A stretch of DNA of 41,757 bases, from contig CAJXRS010000010.1 in NCBI GenBank assembly GCA_913060555.1, forward strand, positions 1-41,757, read 5' to 3'. Numbering within the stretch: the first letter of the stretch is position 1; each line of letters starts with the position of its first letter. The DNA comes from an uncultured Gammaproteobacteria bacterium (GTDB lineage: Bacteria > Pseudomonadota > Gammaproteobacteria > Pseudomonadales > Porticoccaceae). Shown here piece after piece: positions 15,714 through 23,639 of the stretch. Made by a program: the position numbers and the translations under genes. The notes below the pieces were generated by a model, which was not told where the DNA came from, did not search any database, and saw only the letters and a program-made list of their open reading frames with translations.

Positions 15714-17165
15714 GTGCGGACGGACGATCCAGGGCGCCGCTGGCGCAAGCCCGCGGTGGTCGTCGCCTTGGCCATCTGCGTACTGCTCGCGCTGGCGGTG
15801 CTGTTTGCGCTGCCGCAATGGGCCGAACGGCGACCGCCGCCGACGCCCGCGCCCGCGGAGACGGAGACAGAGACAGAGACCGGTGACAGCGCAGCGGCCG
15901 GCGACCGGCAGCCCGCCGCACCGCCCGCCGCCATCGACAGCGAGGCGCGCCGCGCCGCCCAGGATGCCCTGGCCAGGGTGCAGGAGCTGCGCGCGGAGCT
16001 GGAGGCCGCCGCCGTGGCACGCTGGGCCGCCGAACCCTTTGCCGCCGCCCGCGCCGAGGCCGAGCGCGGCGCCGCGGCCTATCGCGTCCAGGACTATGCC
16101 ACCGCGCAAGCGGCCTACGAAAAGGCGGCGGGCGACCTTGCCGAACTGCGCGACCAGATCGAACCCCGCGTCCAGCGCGCGTTGGACGCGGGTGAGAAGG
16201 CACTCGCGGCCGGCGACGCCGCGGCGGCGCAAGATGCCTTTACGCAGGTGCTCGCCATGGCGCCCGAACACCCCCGGGCCGAAGCCGGCCTGGCACGGGT
16301 CGCCACCCTGCCCCGGGTCCGGGAACTCAGCGCCCGGGGCGAACGGCTGCTGGAAGCCGGCGACGCCGCGGGGGCGGCCACCGCCTTTGAGTCCGCCCTG
16401 GCACTGGATGCGGCAGACCCAGAGGCGCGCGCCGGTGCCACCCGGGCCGCGGAATTGCAGGCCCGGCAGCGTTATCGAGCGGCCCTCGACGCCGGCTTCA
16501 CCGCATTGCAGGCCGATCGCCACACCGAGGCCGAAAACGCATTCGCCCGCGCCCTGAAACTCCGTCCCGACGCCCGGGAAGCGCGCGATGGCCTCGCCGA
16601 AGCCCGCAGCCGGGCGCGCGCCGCCCGGATCGGCGCGCTGCTCGATGCCGCGCGGCAGGCCGCCGCAGCCGAGCACTGGCCGAAGGCCGCCGAGCACTAC
16701 CGCGCGGCGCTGGCCGTCGATGCCGGCCTGGTCGAGGCCCGCGAAGGCCTCGAGACCGCGGCGGCGAGAGCCGAGCTGGATGGCCGCCTGGCGGCGACCC
16801 TGGCGGCCCCGCAACGCCTGGGCAGCACCAAAGTGCAGGCTGCCGCCCAGGCGCTGCTCGATCGCGCCCGGGCGATTCCGCAACCCGGCCCCCGCCTGAG
16901 CGGCCAGATCCGCGACCTGCAACAAGCGCTGGCGGCCGCGCGTATCCCGGTGCCAGTGGCGCTGCATTCCGATGGCGAGACCCGGGTCACGGTGCTGCGG
17001 GTCGGCAGCCTGGGCACCTTCGAGCAGCACGCCCTGGAGCTGCCGCCGGGCGACTATGTGGCCCTCGGCGAGCGCGCCGGTTACCGCGACGTGCGGGTAT
17101 CGTTCGCGGTGCGCGCCGGAGACCCGCCACCCCCAGTGGTGGTGATCTGCCGGGAAAGCATCTGA
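15714..17165 (+). CDS. Membrane-anchored TPR-like/PEGA protein
   Basis: 483 aa from the GTG at 15714: a single N-terminal membrane segment (about 13-33, VVVALAICVLLALAVLFALP), then an Ala-rich, helical, TPR-like region of about 350 residues (for example VQDYATAQAAYEKAAGDL, AGDAAAAQDAFTQVLAMAPEH, WPKAAEHYRAALAVD). The C-terminus is a PEGA-like beta domain (about 405-475, LELPPGDYVALGERAGYRDV). Topology would be N-in, bulk in the periplasm. The start is uncertain. No ribosome-binding site precedes this GTG, yet the frame continues upstream with sensible protein sequence to a CTG at 15639 that overlaps the previous stop and has GGGG 6 bp before it; that would add 25 residues. It abuts the PEGA/FGE gene and shares its PEGA module. 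Confidence 0.75.
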   Translation: MRTDDPGRRWRKPAVVVALAICVLLALAVLFALPQWAERRPPPTPAPAETETETETGDSAAAGDRQPAAPPAAIDSEARRAAQDALARVQELRAELEAAAVARWAAEPFAAARAEAERGAAAYRVQDYATAQAAYEKAAGDLAELRDQIEPRVQRALDAGEKALAAGDAAAAQDAFTQVLAMAPEHPRAEAGLARVATLPRVRELSARGERLLEAGDAAGAATAFESALALDAADPEARAGATRAAELQARQRYRAALDAGFTALQADRHTEAENAFARALKLRPDAREARDGLAEARSRARAARIGALLDAARQAAAAEHWPKAAEHYRAALAVDAGLVEAREGLETAAARAELDGRLAATLAAPQRLGSTKVQAAAQALLDRARAIPQPGPRLSGQIRDLQQALAAARIPVPVALHSDGETRVTVLRVGSLGTFEQHALELPPGDYVALGERAGYRDVRVSFAVRAGDPPPPVVVICRESI

Positions 17166-19247
17166 ATGCCATCCACCCGCCACCAAGGCCGTAGTCCGGA
17201 TCCCGATGCCGAGCCCGCCATCGATCCGGTCGCCTTCCAGCCCCTCGGCAGCACCGGCAGTGCCGGGCGCCGGCGCCGGCCGAATCCCCTGGCACTGGCG
17301 CTCGGTGCCATGCTGTTGGTGGCGGCAGCAGCGCTGGGCTTCCTGCTCGGGGCCCGGGGCGTGATCATCGACACCGAACCGCCAGACGCCCGGGTCCGCC
17401 TCGAGGGCGGCCTCGCCCTGCACTGGCGCGGCCACTGGCTCGCCTGGCCGGGCAGCTATGAGGTCACCGCCAGCGCGCCCGGTTATCACGACCTCGCCCT
17501 GGAGCTGGAGGTCACGGATGCCGCAGCCCAACGCCACCGGCTGGAGATGGAGAAGCTGCCCGGCCACCTGGCGCTGACCAGCACCCCCACGGGTGCCCAG
17601 GTGCTGCTCGACGACGAGCCCCGCGGCACCACCCCGCTGCAGCTCAACGACCTGGCGCCGCGGACGTATCGGCTGGAGGTCCGCCATCCGCGCTACCAGG
17701 CCCTGGCGCGGGAAATCGAAGTGACGGGAGGCGACCAGACCCAGGAACTGAACCTGCAACTGGAGCCGGCCTGGGGACAGGTACGTATCGATTCCCGGCC
17801 CTCCGGCGCCCGCGTATCGGTAGCCGGCACCGAGGTGGGCACCACCCCCGCCGAGGTGGCCGTGGTCGCCGGCGAGGCGCTGGGTCTGGAGCTGGCCGGC
17901 CACCGGAGCTGGCAGCGCAGCCTGGATCTCGCCCCCGGAGAGAGCCGCGACCTGGGGGTGATCGAGCTGGCCCCCGCCGACGCCAGCCTGCGGGTACTGA
18001 GCCAGCCGACCGGCGCCAGCGTCACCCTCGACGGCCGCCATCGGGGCCGCACGCCGCTGACGCTGGAAGTCCCGCCGGGCCAGACCCACCAGGTCGCGCT
18101 GTTCCTGCCCGGCCATGCCGACGCCAGCCGCGAAGTGCGCCTGGCATCGGGCCAGGCGCGGACCCTGGAAGTGCAGCTCGAACCACAGCTGGGACGGGTC
18201 GACATCCAGCTGCTGCCGGAGGGCGCCGAACTCTACATCGACGACCGCCGCTACGCCGGTGCCCACCACCGCCTGGAACTGCCGGCGCGGCCGCACCAAA
18301 TGCGGGTCGAGCGCGAAGGCTACCTGACCGAGAAGCGCACCCTGACGCCCACCCCAGGCGCGCCCCAGGCGCTGCAAATCACGCTGCGCACGGCGGAACA
18401 AGCACGCCTTGCCAAGCTGCCCGCGGTGATCGAAAGCCCGGCCGACGGCGCCCTCAAGCTGTTTCGTCCAGCGGCCACCTTCACCCTGGGCGCCGGGCGC
18501 CGCGAACAGGGCCGGCGCAGCGACCAGGTCGAGCGCAAGGTCAGCCTGCAGCGGCCCTTCTACCTGGGCACCCACGAAGTCACCAATGCCCAGTACAAGC
18601 GCTTCGACCCCGGCCACAGCTCCAGCCACGCCGGCGGCAACACCCTGGCTCTCGCCCGTCAGCCGGTGGTGCGGGTGTCCTGGACGCAGGCGGCGCACTA
18701 CTGCAACTGGCTGAGCGAGCAGGCCGGCCTCGACCCCTTCTACCGCATCAGCGGCGGCCGCGTCACCGGCGTGCATGCCAGTGCCACGGGTTACCGGCTG
18801 CCCACCGAGGCCGAATGGGCCTGGGCGGCGCGCATCGACAGCGCAGGCCGCAGGCGTACCTTCCCCTGGGGAGAAGCCTTTCCGCCAGCCACGGCCAGTG
18901 AAAATATCGCCGGCAGCGAGGCCGGCGACCTGGTGGCCGCGCGGGTTCCCGATATCGACGACGGTTTTTCGGTCAGCGCGCCGGTCGGCAGTTTCCCCGC
19001 CAACCCCAAGGGGCTCTCGGATCTGGGCGGCAATGTCGCCGAGTGGGTGCACGACCACTATGCCGTTGCCCTCTCGGGGATGCCGGTGGCGCGCGACCCC
19101 CTGGGTCCGGAAGCAGGCGCTGGACGGGTGATCCGCGGCCCCAGCTGGCGGCACGGCAGCCTGGTGGAACTGCGTCTCGCCTACCGCGACCACGGCGAGT
19201 CCGGCCGCGACGACCTGGGCTTTCGTCTGGCCCGTTACGCCGAATAG
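17166..19247 (+). CDS. Membrane-anchored PEGA-repeat protein with FGE-like (SUMF1) domain
   Basis: 693 aa, starting directly after the previous stop. Cytoplasmic tail of about 40 residues, one membrane segment (about 43-65, ALALGAMLLVAAAALGFLLGA), then at least four PEGA repeats (about 68-410; for example LTSTPTGAQVLLDDEPRGTT, IDSRPSGARVSVAGTEVGTT, VLSQPTGASVTLDGRHRGRT). From about residue 430 comes a formylglycine-generating-enzyme-type domain: TLGAG, FYLGTHEVTNAQYKRF, PVVRVSWTQAAHYCNWLS, YRLPTEAEWAWAAR, GGNVAEWVHD, RVIRGPSWRHG, LGFRLAR. The segment that carries the copper-binding catalytic Cys in true FGE (after the RGGSW-like motif) has no Cys, so sulfatase activation is unlikely. A binding or structural role in the periplasm, within the envelope operon, is the better guess. 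Confidence 0.85.
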   Translation: MPSTRHQGRSPDPDAEPAIDPVAFQPLGSTGSAGRRRRPNPLALALGAMLLVAAAALGFLLGARGVIIDTEPPDARVRLEGGLALHWRGHWLAWPGSYEVTASAPGYHDLALELEVTDAAAQRHRLEMEKLPGHLALTSTPTGAQVLLDDEPRGTTPLQLNDLAPRTYRLEVRHPRYQALAREIEVTGGDQTQELNLQLEPAWGQVRIDSRPSGARVSVAGTEVGTTPAEVAVVAGEALGLELAGHRSWQRSLDLAPGESRDLGVIELAPADASLRVLSQPTGASVTLDGRHRGRTPLTLEVPPGQTHQVALFLPGHADASREVRLASGQARTLEVQLEPQLGRVDIQLLPEGAELYIDDRRYAGAHHRLELPARPHQMRVEREGYLTEKRTLTPTPGAPQALQITLRTAEQARLAKLPAVIESPADGALKLFRPAATFTLGAGRREQGRRSDQVERKVSLQRPFYLGTHEVTNAQYKRFDPGHSSSHAGGNTLALARQPVVRVSWTQAAHYCNWLSEQAGLDPFYRISGGRVTGVHASATGYRLPTEAEWAWAARIDSAGRRRTFPWGEAFPPATASENIAGSEAGDLVAARVPDIDDGFSVSAPVGSFPANPKGLSDLGGNVAEWVHDHYAVALSGMPVARDPLGPEAGAGRVIRGPSWRHGSLVELRLAYRDHGESGRDDLGFRLARYAE

Positions 19248-19256
19248 AGGATCCAC

Positions 19257-19499
19257 ATGCGCACTGCCATCCTTTGTCTGCTGCTGAACCTGGCGATGCA
19301 CCTGCCGGCCCTGGCTCAAGGCAACGCCCCCGGCGCCGACAACCCGCCGCCACCCAATGCGGAGACGCCGCAAACCGACGGCGAAGCCCCGGAGCGCGCT
19401 GCCGTTGAACCCCGGGCCGCCCCCCAGCCGCAAGTGATCTTCCGGCCCAGCGAGACCATCTCCGAGGACACCGCCGTGCCCTTCCCGGCGGACATCTGA
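19257..19499 (+). CDS. Small exported protein
   Basis: 80 aa with a clear cleavable signal peptide (residues 1-21, ending ALAQ). It is followed by a Pro/Ala/Glu-rich, probably disordered tail and a short C-terminal segment (VIFRPSETISEDTAVPFPADI in part) that may be the conserved contact. AGAGG precedes the ATG. It lies 9 bp after the PEGA/FGE gene and 2 bp before the channel gene, so it is a genuine member of the operon despite its size. No family is recognised; it may be a periplasmic peptide subunit of the complex. Confidence 0.65.
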   Translation: MRTAILCLLLNLAMHLPALAQGNAPGADNPPPPNAETPQTDGEAPERAAVEPRAAPQPQVIFRPSETISEDTAVPFPADI

Positions 19500-19501
19500 T
19501 A

Positions 19502-20326
19502 GTGTCCGCCGCCACCGCAACGGAAAACGCCATGCGCCGTCGTTACTCCCACGAATTCCTCTACCAGATCTTCGCCCTGCTGCTGGTGGTCATCCTGGTG
19601 CACGCCGCCTATGTGCTCTGGATCCGCCCCCAGGCGGAATGGTTGCTCGCCGCCCAGCAGTTGGCCGAGGCCGCAGGCGATCCCGCCGGCAGACAATCAC
19701 TGCTCGTCATCATCAAGGATTACGAGCAGGAAACCTGTCTGGTTCTCGCCCTCTGGGCGCTGGCGATCATGGCCTACAAGGCGCGCGACGGTCACCTCGA
19801 GCGGCGGCTGCTCGAGCGCCGGCTGCTGCCCATGGAGGAAGGCAGCCGTATCCTCCCCGAGGACACCCGCCAGCTGTCGCGGCCGCTGGAGACGCTCCCG
19901 CCCCGGGAGCGCGAACTCTTGCTGCCGCGGGCGCTGCTCGCCGGTCTGCGCCGCTTCCACGCCACCCGCGACATCCAGGACACAGCCGCGACCGTAGCCC
20001 AGCAGTGCGACAGCGAGGCCGACCGCCTCGATGCCGAACTGGCGATGATCCGTTACATCACCTGGGCGATTCCCTCGATCGGTTTCATCGGCACGGTGCG
20101 CGGCATCGGCATGGCACTGGGCCGCGCCCACGAAGCGGTGGGCGGCAACATCGCCGGCGTCACCGCAAGCCTGGGCGTGGCCTTCAACTCCACCTTCGTG
20201 GCCCTGGTGCTCAGCATCGTGGTGATGTTCTTCATGCACCAGCTGCAACTGCACCAGGAACGTCTGGTGCTGGACGCCCGAGGTTATGGGGAAGTGCACC
20301 TGATCGACCGACTGACGGCAAACTGA
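19502..20326 (+). CDS. MotA/TolQ/ExbB-family ion channel subunit
   Basis: 274 aa. Predicted membrane segments: about 20-40, 78-95, 185-205 and 224-246, with a large cytoplasmic loop between the second and third. The diagnostic core is present: IPSIGFIGTVRGIGMALG followed by VTASLGVAFNSTFVALVLSIVVM, the counterpart of the third and fourth segments of TolQ/ExbB that form the pentameric pore. The start is a GTG at 19502; an ATG at 19532 is an alternative. Such channels use proton or sodium flow to move a single-pass partner (ExbD, TolR, MotB). No normal partner gene is present, but the two VWA genes downstream carry the right kind of N-terminal segment. Inner membrane. Confidence 0.88.
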   Translation: MSAATATENAMRRRYSHEFLYQIFALLLVVILVHAAYVLWIRPQAEWLLAAQQLAEAAGDPAGRQSLLVIIKDYEQETCLVLALWALAIMAYKARDGHLERRLLERRLLPMEEGSRILPEDTRQLSRPLETLPPRERELLLPRALLAGLRRFHATRDIQDTAATVAQQCDSEADRLDAELAMIRYITWAIPSIGFIGTVRGIGMALGRAHEAVGGNIAGVTASLGVAFNSTFVALVLSIVVMFFMHQLQLHQERLVLDARGYGEVHLIDRLTAN

Positions 20327-20327
20327 A

Positions 20328-21602
20328 GTGGCCAACCCCGCAATCATCGAACTCCATGATGTTGCACTGCGCTGCGCCGCCGCCGGCGGCGCACTGATCG
20401 AAAGCCCCGGACACGCGTTGATCACCCCCAGGGGCATCATCACCGGCACTGAGGCCCGCGCCCGCGCCTGGCTGGAACCCCAGCACAGCTTCGATCAGCA
20501 CTGGCAGCAGCTGGGCCTGGGCGCGCTGCCGGCCAACAACAAGCACGCCCGTCATTTTGCCGATCTCGCCCACGCCCAGCTGCTCCACCTGCACGGCGCC
20601 GCCGGTCAGCCCGAACGGGTGATTTTCGCGGTCCCCGGCAATCTGGACCGCGACCGGCTCGCCGTGCTGCTCGGCATCGCCAACGCCTCGCCCTTCACAG
20701 TCGCCGGCCTGATCGACGCAGCACTGGCAGCAACCGCACACAGCGCGGCGCGGGGCGAGATCCTGCATGTCGATCTGCTGCGCCACTGTGCCGTGCTGAC
20801 CCGGCTCCGTGCCGGCACCGAGGTCGAGCGGACCGAGGTCCAGGTGCTACCGGAATTCGGGCTCAACCAGCTGCACGAACTCTGGGCCAGGTACATCGCG
20901 GAACGCTTCATCGCCCGCCACCGCTACGATCCCCTGGACACCGGCGCCGGGGAGCAGGCGCTTCGCGATGCCCTGCCCGGCTGGCTCGCGGAGCTGTCGG
21001 CACGGCCGGAGATCGGCGTCCAGCTGCCCGGCCCTCGGGGCCCGCTGAGCCTCGCGCTCAGCGCCGCCGAACTCGCCGAGCCGGCCGCGGCGCGCTACGC
21101 ACAGCTGGCCAGGGCCACCGCGGCGGCGGGCGGCGACACCCTGCTGCTCGCCGCCGCCCTGGACCAACTGCCGGGGATCGAGGCGCAGATTCCCGGCCGC
21201 CGCCTGGGCCCGGAGGCAACGGTCGCCGGCTGTCTGGCGCACCTCGAGTACATCGCGGCGCGGCCGGCCAATGTCCTGATCACCCGCCTGCCCGCAGCGG
21301 CGACCGGTCGACCGCCAGCCAGGCCGCGGGCACAGCCCACCCATGTGCTCTGGCGCCACCGCGCCCACGCCCTGGGCACCGGGCTCATCATCGACTGGCG
21401 GCAAGGTGCGCTGACCCTGCGCCCCCCGGAGCGCGAACCTGGGGCGGATACTGCGGCGCCACACCTGGCATTCACCGCCGGCAGGCTGGTGTTGGGCGGC
21501 GAATGTGGCGAGTTGGAGGTCGAGGGTGATGCCGCGGACCTGCGCATCGGCGCCCGGCTGCGCATCGGCGACGAGGTGCTGGAGCTGATCGAGGTGCTCT
21601 GA
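20328..21602 (+). CDS. Divergent actin/Hsp70-like protein of unknown function
   Basis: 424 aa, no signal or membrane segment, so probably cytoplasmic. GTG start 1 bp after the channel gene; the stop overlaps the next start (TGATG). The order of segments recalls the first half of an Hsp70/actin-type ATPase: a beta hairpin (GGALIESPGHALITPRGIITG in part), a helix near 75-90, RVIFAVPGNLDRDRLAVLLG (like the crossover helix entry), a helix equivalent to the ...AAL segment (FTVAGLIDAALAATA) and a strand GEILHVDLLRHCAVLTRL. The acidic and Gly-rich phosphate loops of real Hsp70s (DLGTT, DLGGGT) are not recognisable, so ATP binding may be lost. The last 75 residues look beta-rich. The fold call is an inference. 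It may be the cytoplasmic regulator of the channel/VWA complex. Confidence 0.7.
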   Translation: MANPAIIELHDVALRCAAAGGALIESPGHALITPRGIITGTEARARAWLEPQHSFDQHWQQLGLGALPANNKHARHFADLAHAQLLHLHGAAGQPERVIFAVPGNLDRDRLAVLLGIANASPFTVAGLIDAALAATAHSAARGEILHVDLLRHCAVLTRLRAGTEVERTEVQVLPEFGLNQLHELWARYIAERFIARHRYDPLDTGAGEQALRDALPGWLAELSARPEIGVQLPGPRGPLSLALSAAELAEPAAARYAQLARATAAAGGDTLLLAAALDQLPGIEAQIPGRRLGPEATVAGCLAHLEYIAARPANVLITRLPAAATGRPPARPRAQPTHVLWRHRAHALGTGLIIDWRQGALTLRPPEREPGADTAAPHLAFTAGRLVLGGECGELEVEGDAADLRIGARLRIGDEVLELIEVL

Positions 21603-22666
21603 TGCGGCGCAATCGGCGGCCGGGAGCCGCCCTCAGCCTGTCCTTTCTCGACATCATGGCCTGTGGCTTCGGCGCCGCCACGCTGCTCTTCCTGTTGCTG
21701 AAACATGCCGAAATCACCCGTCCCCCGGAGCCCGAACCGGCGTCGGGCGCCGAGATCAATCTGCTCGTCGCCGACATCCGCGAGGGCGAGCGCGAACTGG
21801 CCACACTGCGCAATGCCCGGACCGCCCTGGAGCAGGAAATCCGCGCGGCACAGGGACTGGCACGCCGACTGCTCAGCGAACAGCCCGAACCCGAGCGCAG
21901 CCTGCGTGCCGACCCCAAACAGGAGCTGGCGAGCCTGCGCGAGGAAATCACCCGGCTGGAAGAGGAAGTGGAACGGCTGCGCGGCGAGGACAGCGGCGCG
22001 GCGGTACTGCGGGTCGCCGGCGAGGGCCGCCGTCAGTATCTGACCGGCCTGCGCCTGGGCGGCGCCCGGGTGCTGATCCTGGTCGACGCCTCGGCGAGCA
22101 TGCTCGACGAGACCATCGTCGAGATCATCCGCCGCCGTATCCGCGACGACGCCGGCAAGCTGCAGGCGCCGAAATGGCGGCGCGCCACCCGCACCGCGGC
22201 CTGGCTGGTGGCGCACCTGCCGAAAACCAGCGACTTCCAGCTCTACGCCTTCAATACCGATGCCCAGCCGACCACGCCGGACAGCGCCGGCCGCTGGCTC
22301 CAGGTCGGCGATGCGACCGCCGCAGATACCGCGGTGCGCCAGCTGCGGGCCAAGGTGCCTGGGGGCGGCACCAGTCTCGTCAATGCCTTTGCCGCGGTAC
22401 GGGCCATGAACCCGCCGCCGGACAACCTGATCCTGATCACCGACGGCCTGCCCACCTGGGGCCGCAAGGCGCCGCGCGGCAACACCGTGGATCCCAGCCG
22501 CCGCGAGCAGCTGTTCCGCGAGGCCATCGAGGTGCTGCCGGCGGGCCTGCCGGTCAATGTGATCCTGTTCCCCATGGAGGGAGATCCGGCCGCCGCCAGC
22601 CTGTTCTGGCAGCTCGGAGTGGCGACCGGAGGCTCCTTCCTCAGCCCGGCGAGGGACTGGCCGTGA
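21602..22666 (+). CDS. Membrane-anchored VWA protein, putative stator B-like subunit (1)
   Basis: 354 aa. N-terminal membrane segment (about 12-35) with the motif LSFLDIMACGFGAATLLFLLL. Then comes a long charged coiled coil (about 50-130, QELASLREEITRLEEEVERL) and a von Willebrand A domain (about 150-345). All three metal-site (MIDAS) elements are visible: DASAS (residue 161 onward), a GGGT threonine and LITDG. The Asp at the start of the membrane segment sits where ExbD/TolR/MotB carry their ion-binding Asp. The start overlaps the previous stop by one base, and the stop overlaps the next start (GTGA). Most likely works with the channel at 19502 and the paralogue that follows; VWA domains bind proteins through a bridging metal ion. 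Confidence 0.85.
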   Translation: MRRNRRPGAALSLSFLDIMACGFGAATLLFLLLKHAEITRPPEPEPASGAEINLLVADIREGERELATLRNARTALEQEIRAAQGLARRLLSEQPEPERSLRADPKQELASLREEITRLEEEVERLRGEDSGAAVLRVAGEGRRQYLTGLRLGGARVLILVDASASMLDETIVEIIRRRIRDDAGKLQAPKWRRATRTAAWLVAHLPKTSDFQLYAFNTDAQPTTPDSAGRWLQVGDATAADTAVRQLRAKVPGGGTSLVNAFAAVRAMNPPPDNLILITDGLPTWGRKAPRGNTVDPSRREQLFREAIEVLPAGLPVNVILFPMEGDPAAASLFWQLGVATGGSFLSPARDWP

Positions 22667-23637
22667 TCCGCCGCCGCGGCACCCCGGAGAGCAGCATCGC
22701 CTTTCTGGACGTGATCAGTGCCGGCTTCGGCGCCATCCTGCTGTTGCTGCTGGTCGCGCGCATCGCCCCGCCCTCCGGACCCATGGACACCGAGGCCGAC
22801 GCCGGCGGCATCGAGACCCTGCAGGAAGAACTCTTCGAGATCCGCGGCCAGACCCGGGTGGTCAGCCGCGAGCTGACCGAACTGCGCGAACAGCTCTCCG
22901 AGGAACGACGCCGCATCGCCCGCGCCCAGGCGCAGCTGGCACGGGCCCCGCGGGCGCCCCAGGCCGACGACAGCGACCAGCGTGAGCAGTTGCTCGCCGC
23001 CCGCCAGAGCCTCACCGAGGAGATGCGCCGGCTGCTCGCCCGGCAGCAACGGCCGGCCAACGATCTGGTTGGCGGCCTGCCGGTGGACAGCGAGTACCTC
23101 ATCTTCATCATCGACACCTCGGGCAGCATGTACAACTACGCCTGGCAGCGGGTGCGCAAGGAAATGGTCGCCATTCTCGACATCTATCCAGAGGTGAAAG
23201 GAATTCAGGTGATGAGCGATATGGGCAGCTACATGTTCTCGAGCTATCGCGGCAAGTGGATCCCGGACAGCCCGGCCCGCCGCCGCGCGGTGATCGAGCG
23301 GCTGGCGAGCTGGACGCCGTTCAGCAATTCGAGCCCGGTGGAGGGCATCGAGCGCGCCATCCGGGCCTACTACACCTCCGACAAGAGGATCAGTCTGTTC
23401 GTGTTCGGCGACGACTTCACCGGCGGCGCCATCGCCCCAGTGCTCAATGCGGTGGGCCGGCTCAATCGCGAGCGGCGCAGCGGCGAACGGCTGGTGCGCA
23501 TCCACGCGGTCGGCTTTCCCGTGCATTTTCTCGCACCCGGGGGCAACCGCCGCACCGCCACCCGTTTCTCCCATCTGATGCGCGCACTGACACTGGCCAA
23601 CGGCGGCACTTTCGTGGGCCTGAACGGGCTAGACTGA
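22663..23637 (+). CDS. Membrane-anchored VWA protein, putative stator B-like subunit (2)
   Basis: 324 aa, starting at a GTG that overlaps the previous stop. Same architecture as its neighbour: membrane segment about 12-35 with SSIAFLDVISAGFGAILLLLL, a coiled coil about 45-130, and a VWA domain about 140-320. MIDAS motif 1 is DTSGS (residue 151 onward) and motif 3 is FGDDF. The usual threonine of motif 2 is not obvious: the corresponding stretch is FSNSSPVEGIERAI, so Ser may stand in for it. A segment MSDMGSYMFSSYRGKW has no parallel in the first paralogue. Duplication followed by divergence suggests a heterodimer. The frame is open upstream to 22174, but that part is out-of-frame sequence of the first VWA gene. 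Confidence 0.85.
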   Translation: MIRRRGTPESSIAFLDVISAGFGAILLLLLVARIAPPSGPMDTEADAGGIETLQEELFEIRGQTRVVSRELTELREQLSEERRRIARAQAQLARAPRAPQADDSDQREQLLAARQSLTEEMRRLLARQQRPANDLVGGLPVDSEYLIFIIDTSGSMYNYAWQRVRKEMVAILDIYPEVKGIQVMSDMGSYMFSSYRGKWIPDSPARRRAVIERLASWTPFSNSSPVEGIERAIRAYYTSDKRISLFVFGDDFTGGAIAPVLNAVGRLNRERRSGERLVRIHAVGFPVHFLAPGGNRRTATRFSHLMRALTLANGGTFVGLNGLD

Positions 23638-23639
23638 CC

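Noticed and set aside
17166-19247. Annotation as sulfatase-activating formylglycine-generating enzyme
   Set aside because: The catalytic Cys region has no cysteine and no sulfatase gene is in the window.
15615-19520. 1301-codon minus-strand open frame across the PEGA genes
   Set aside because: Antisense to two genes with membrane anchors, PEGA repeats and an FGE domain; its own translation is Gly/Arg/Gln-rich without motifs.
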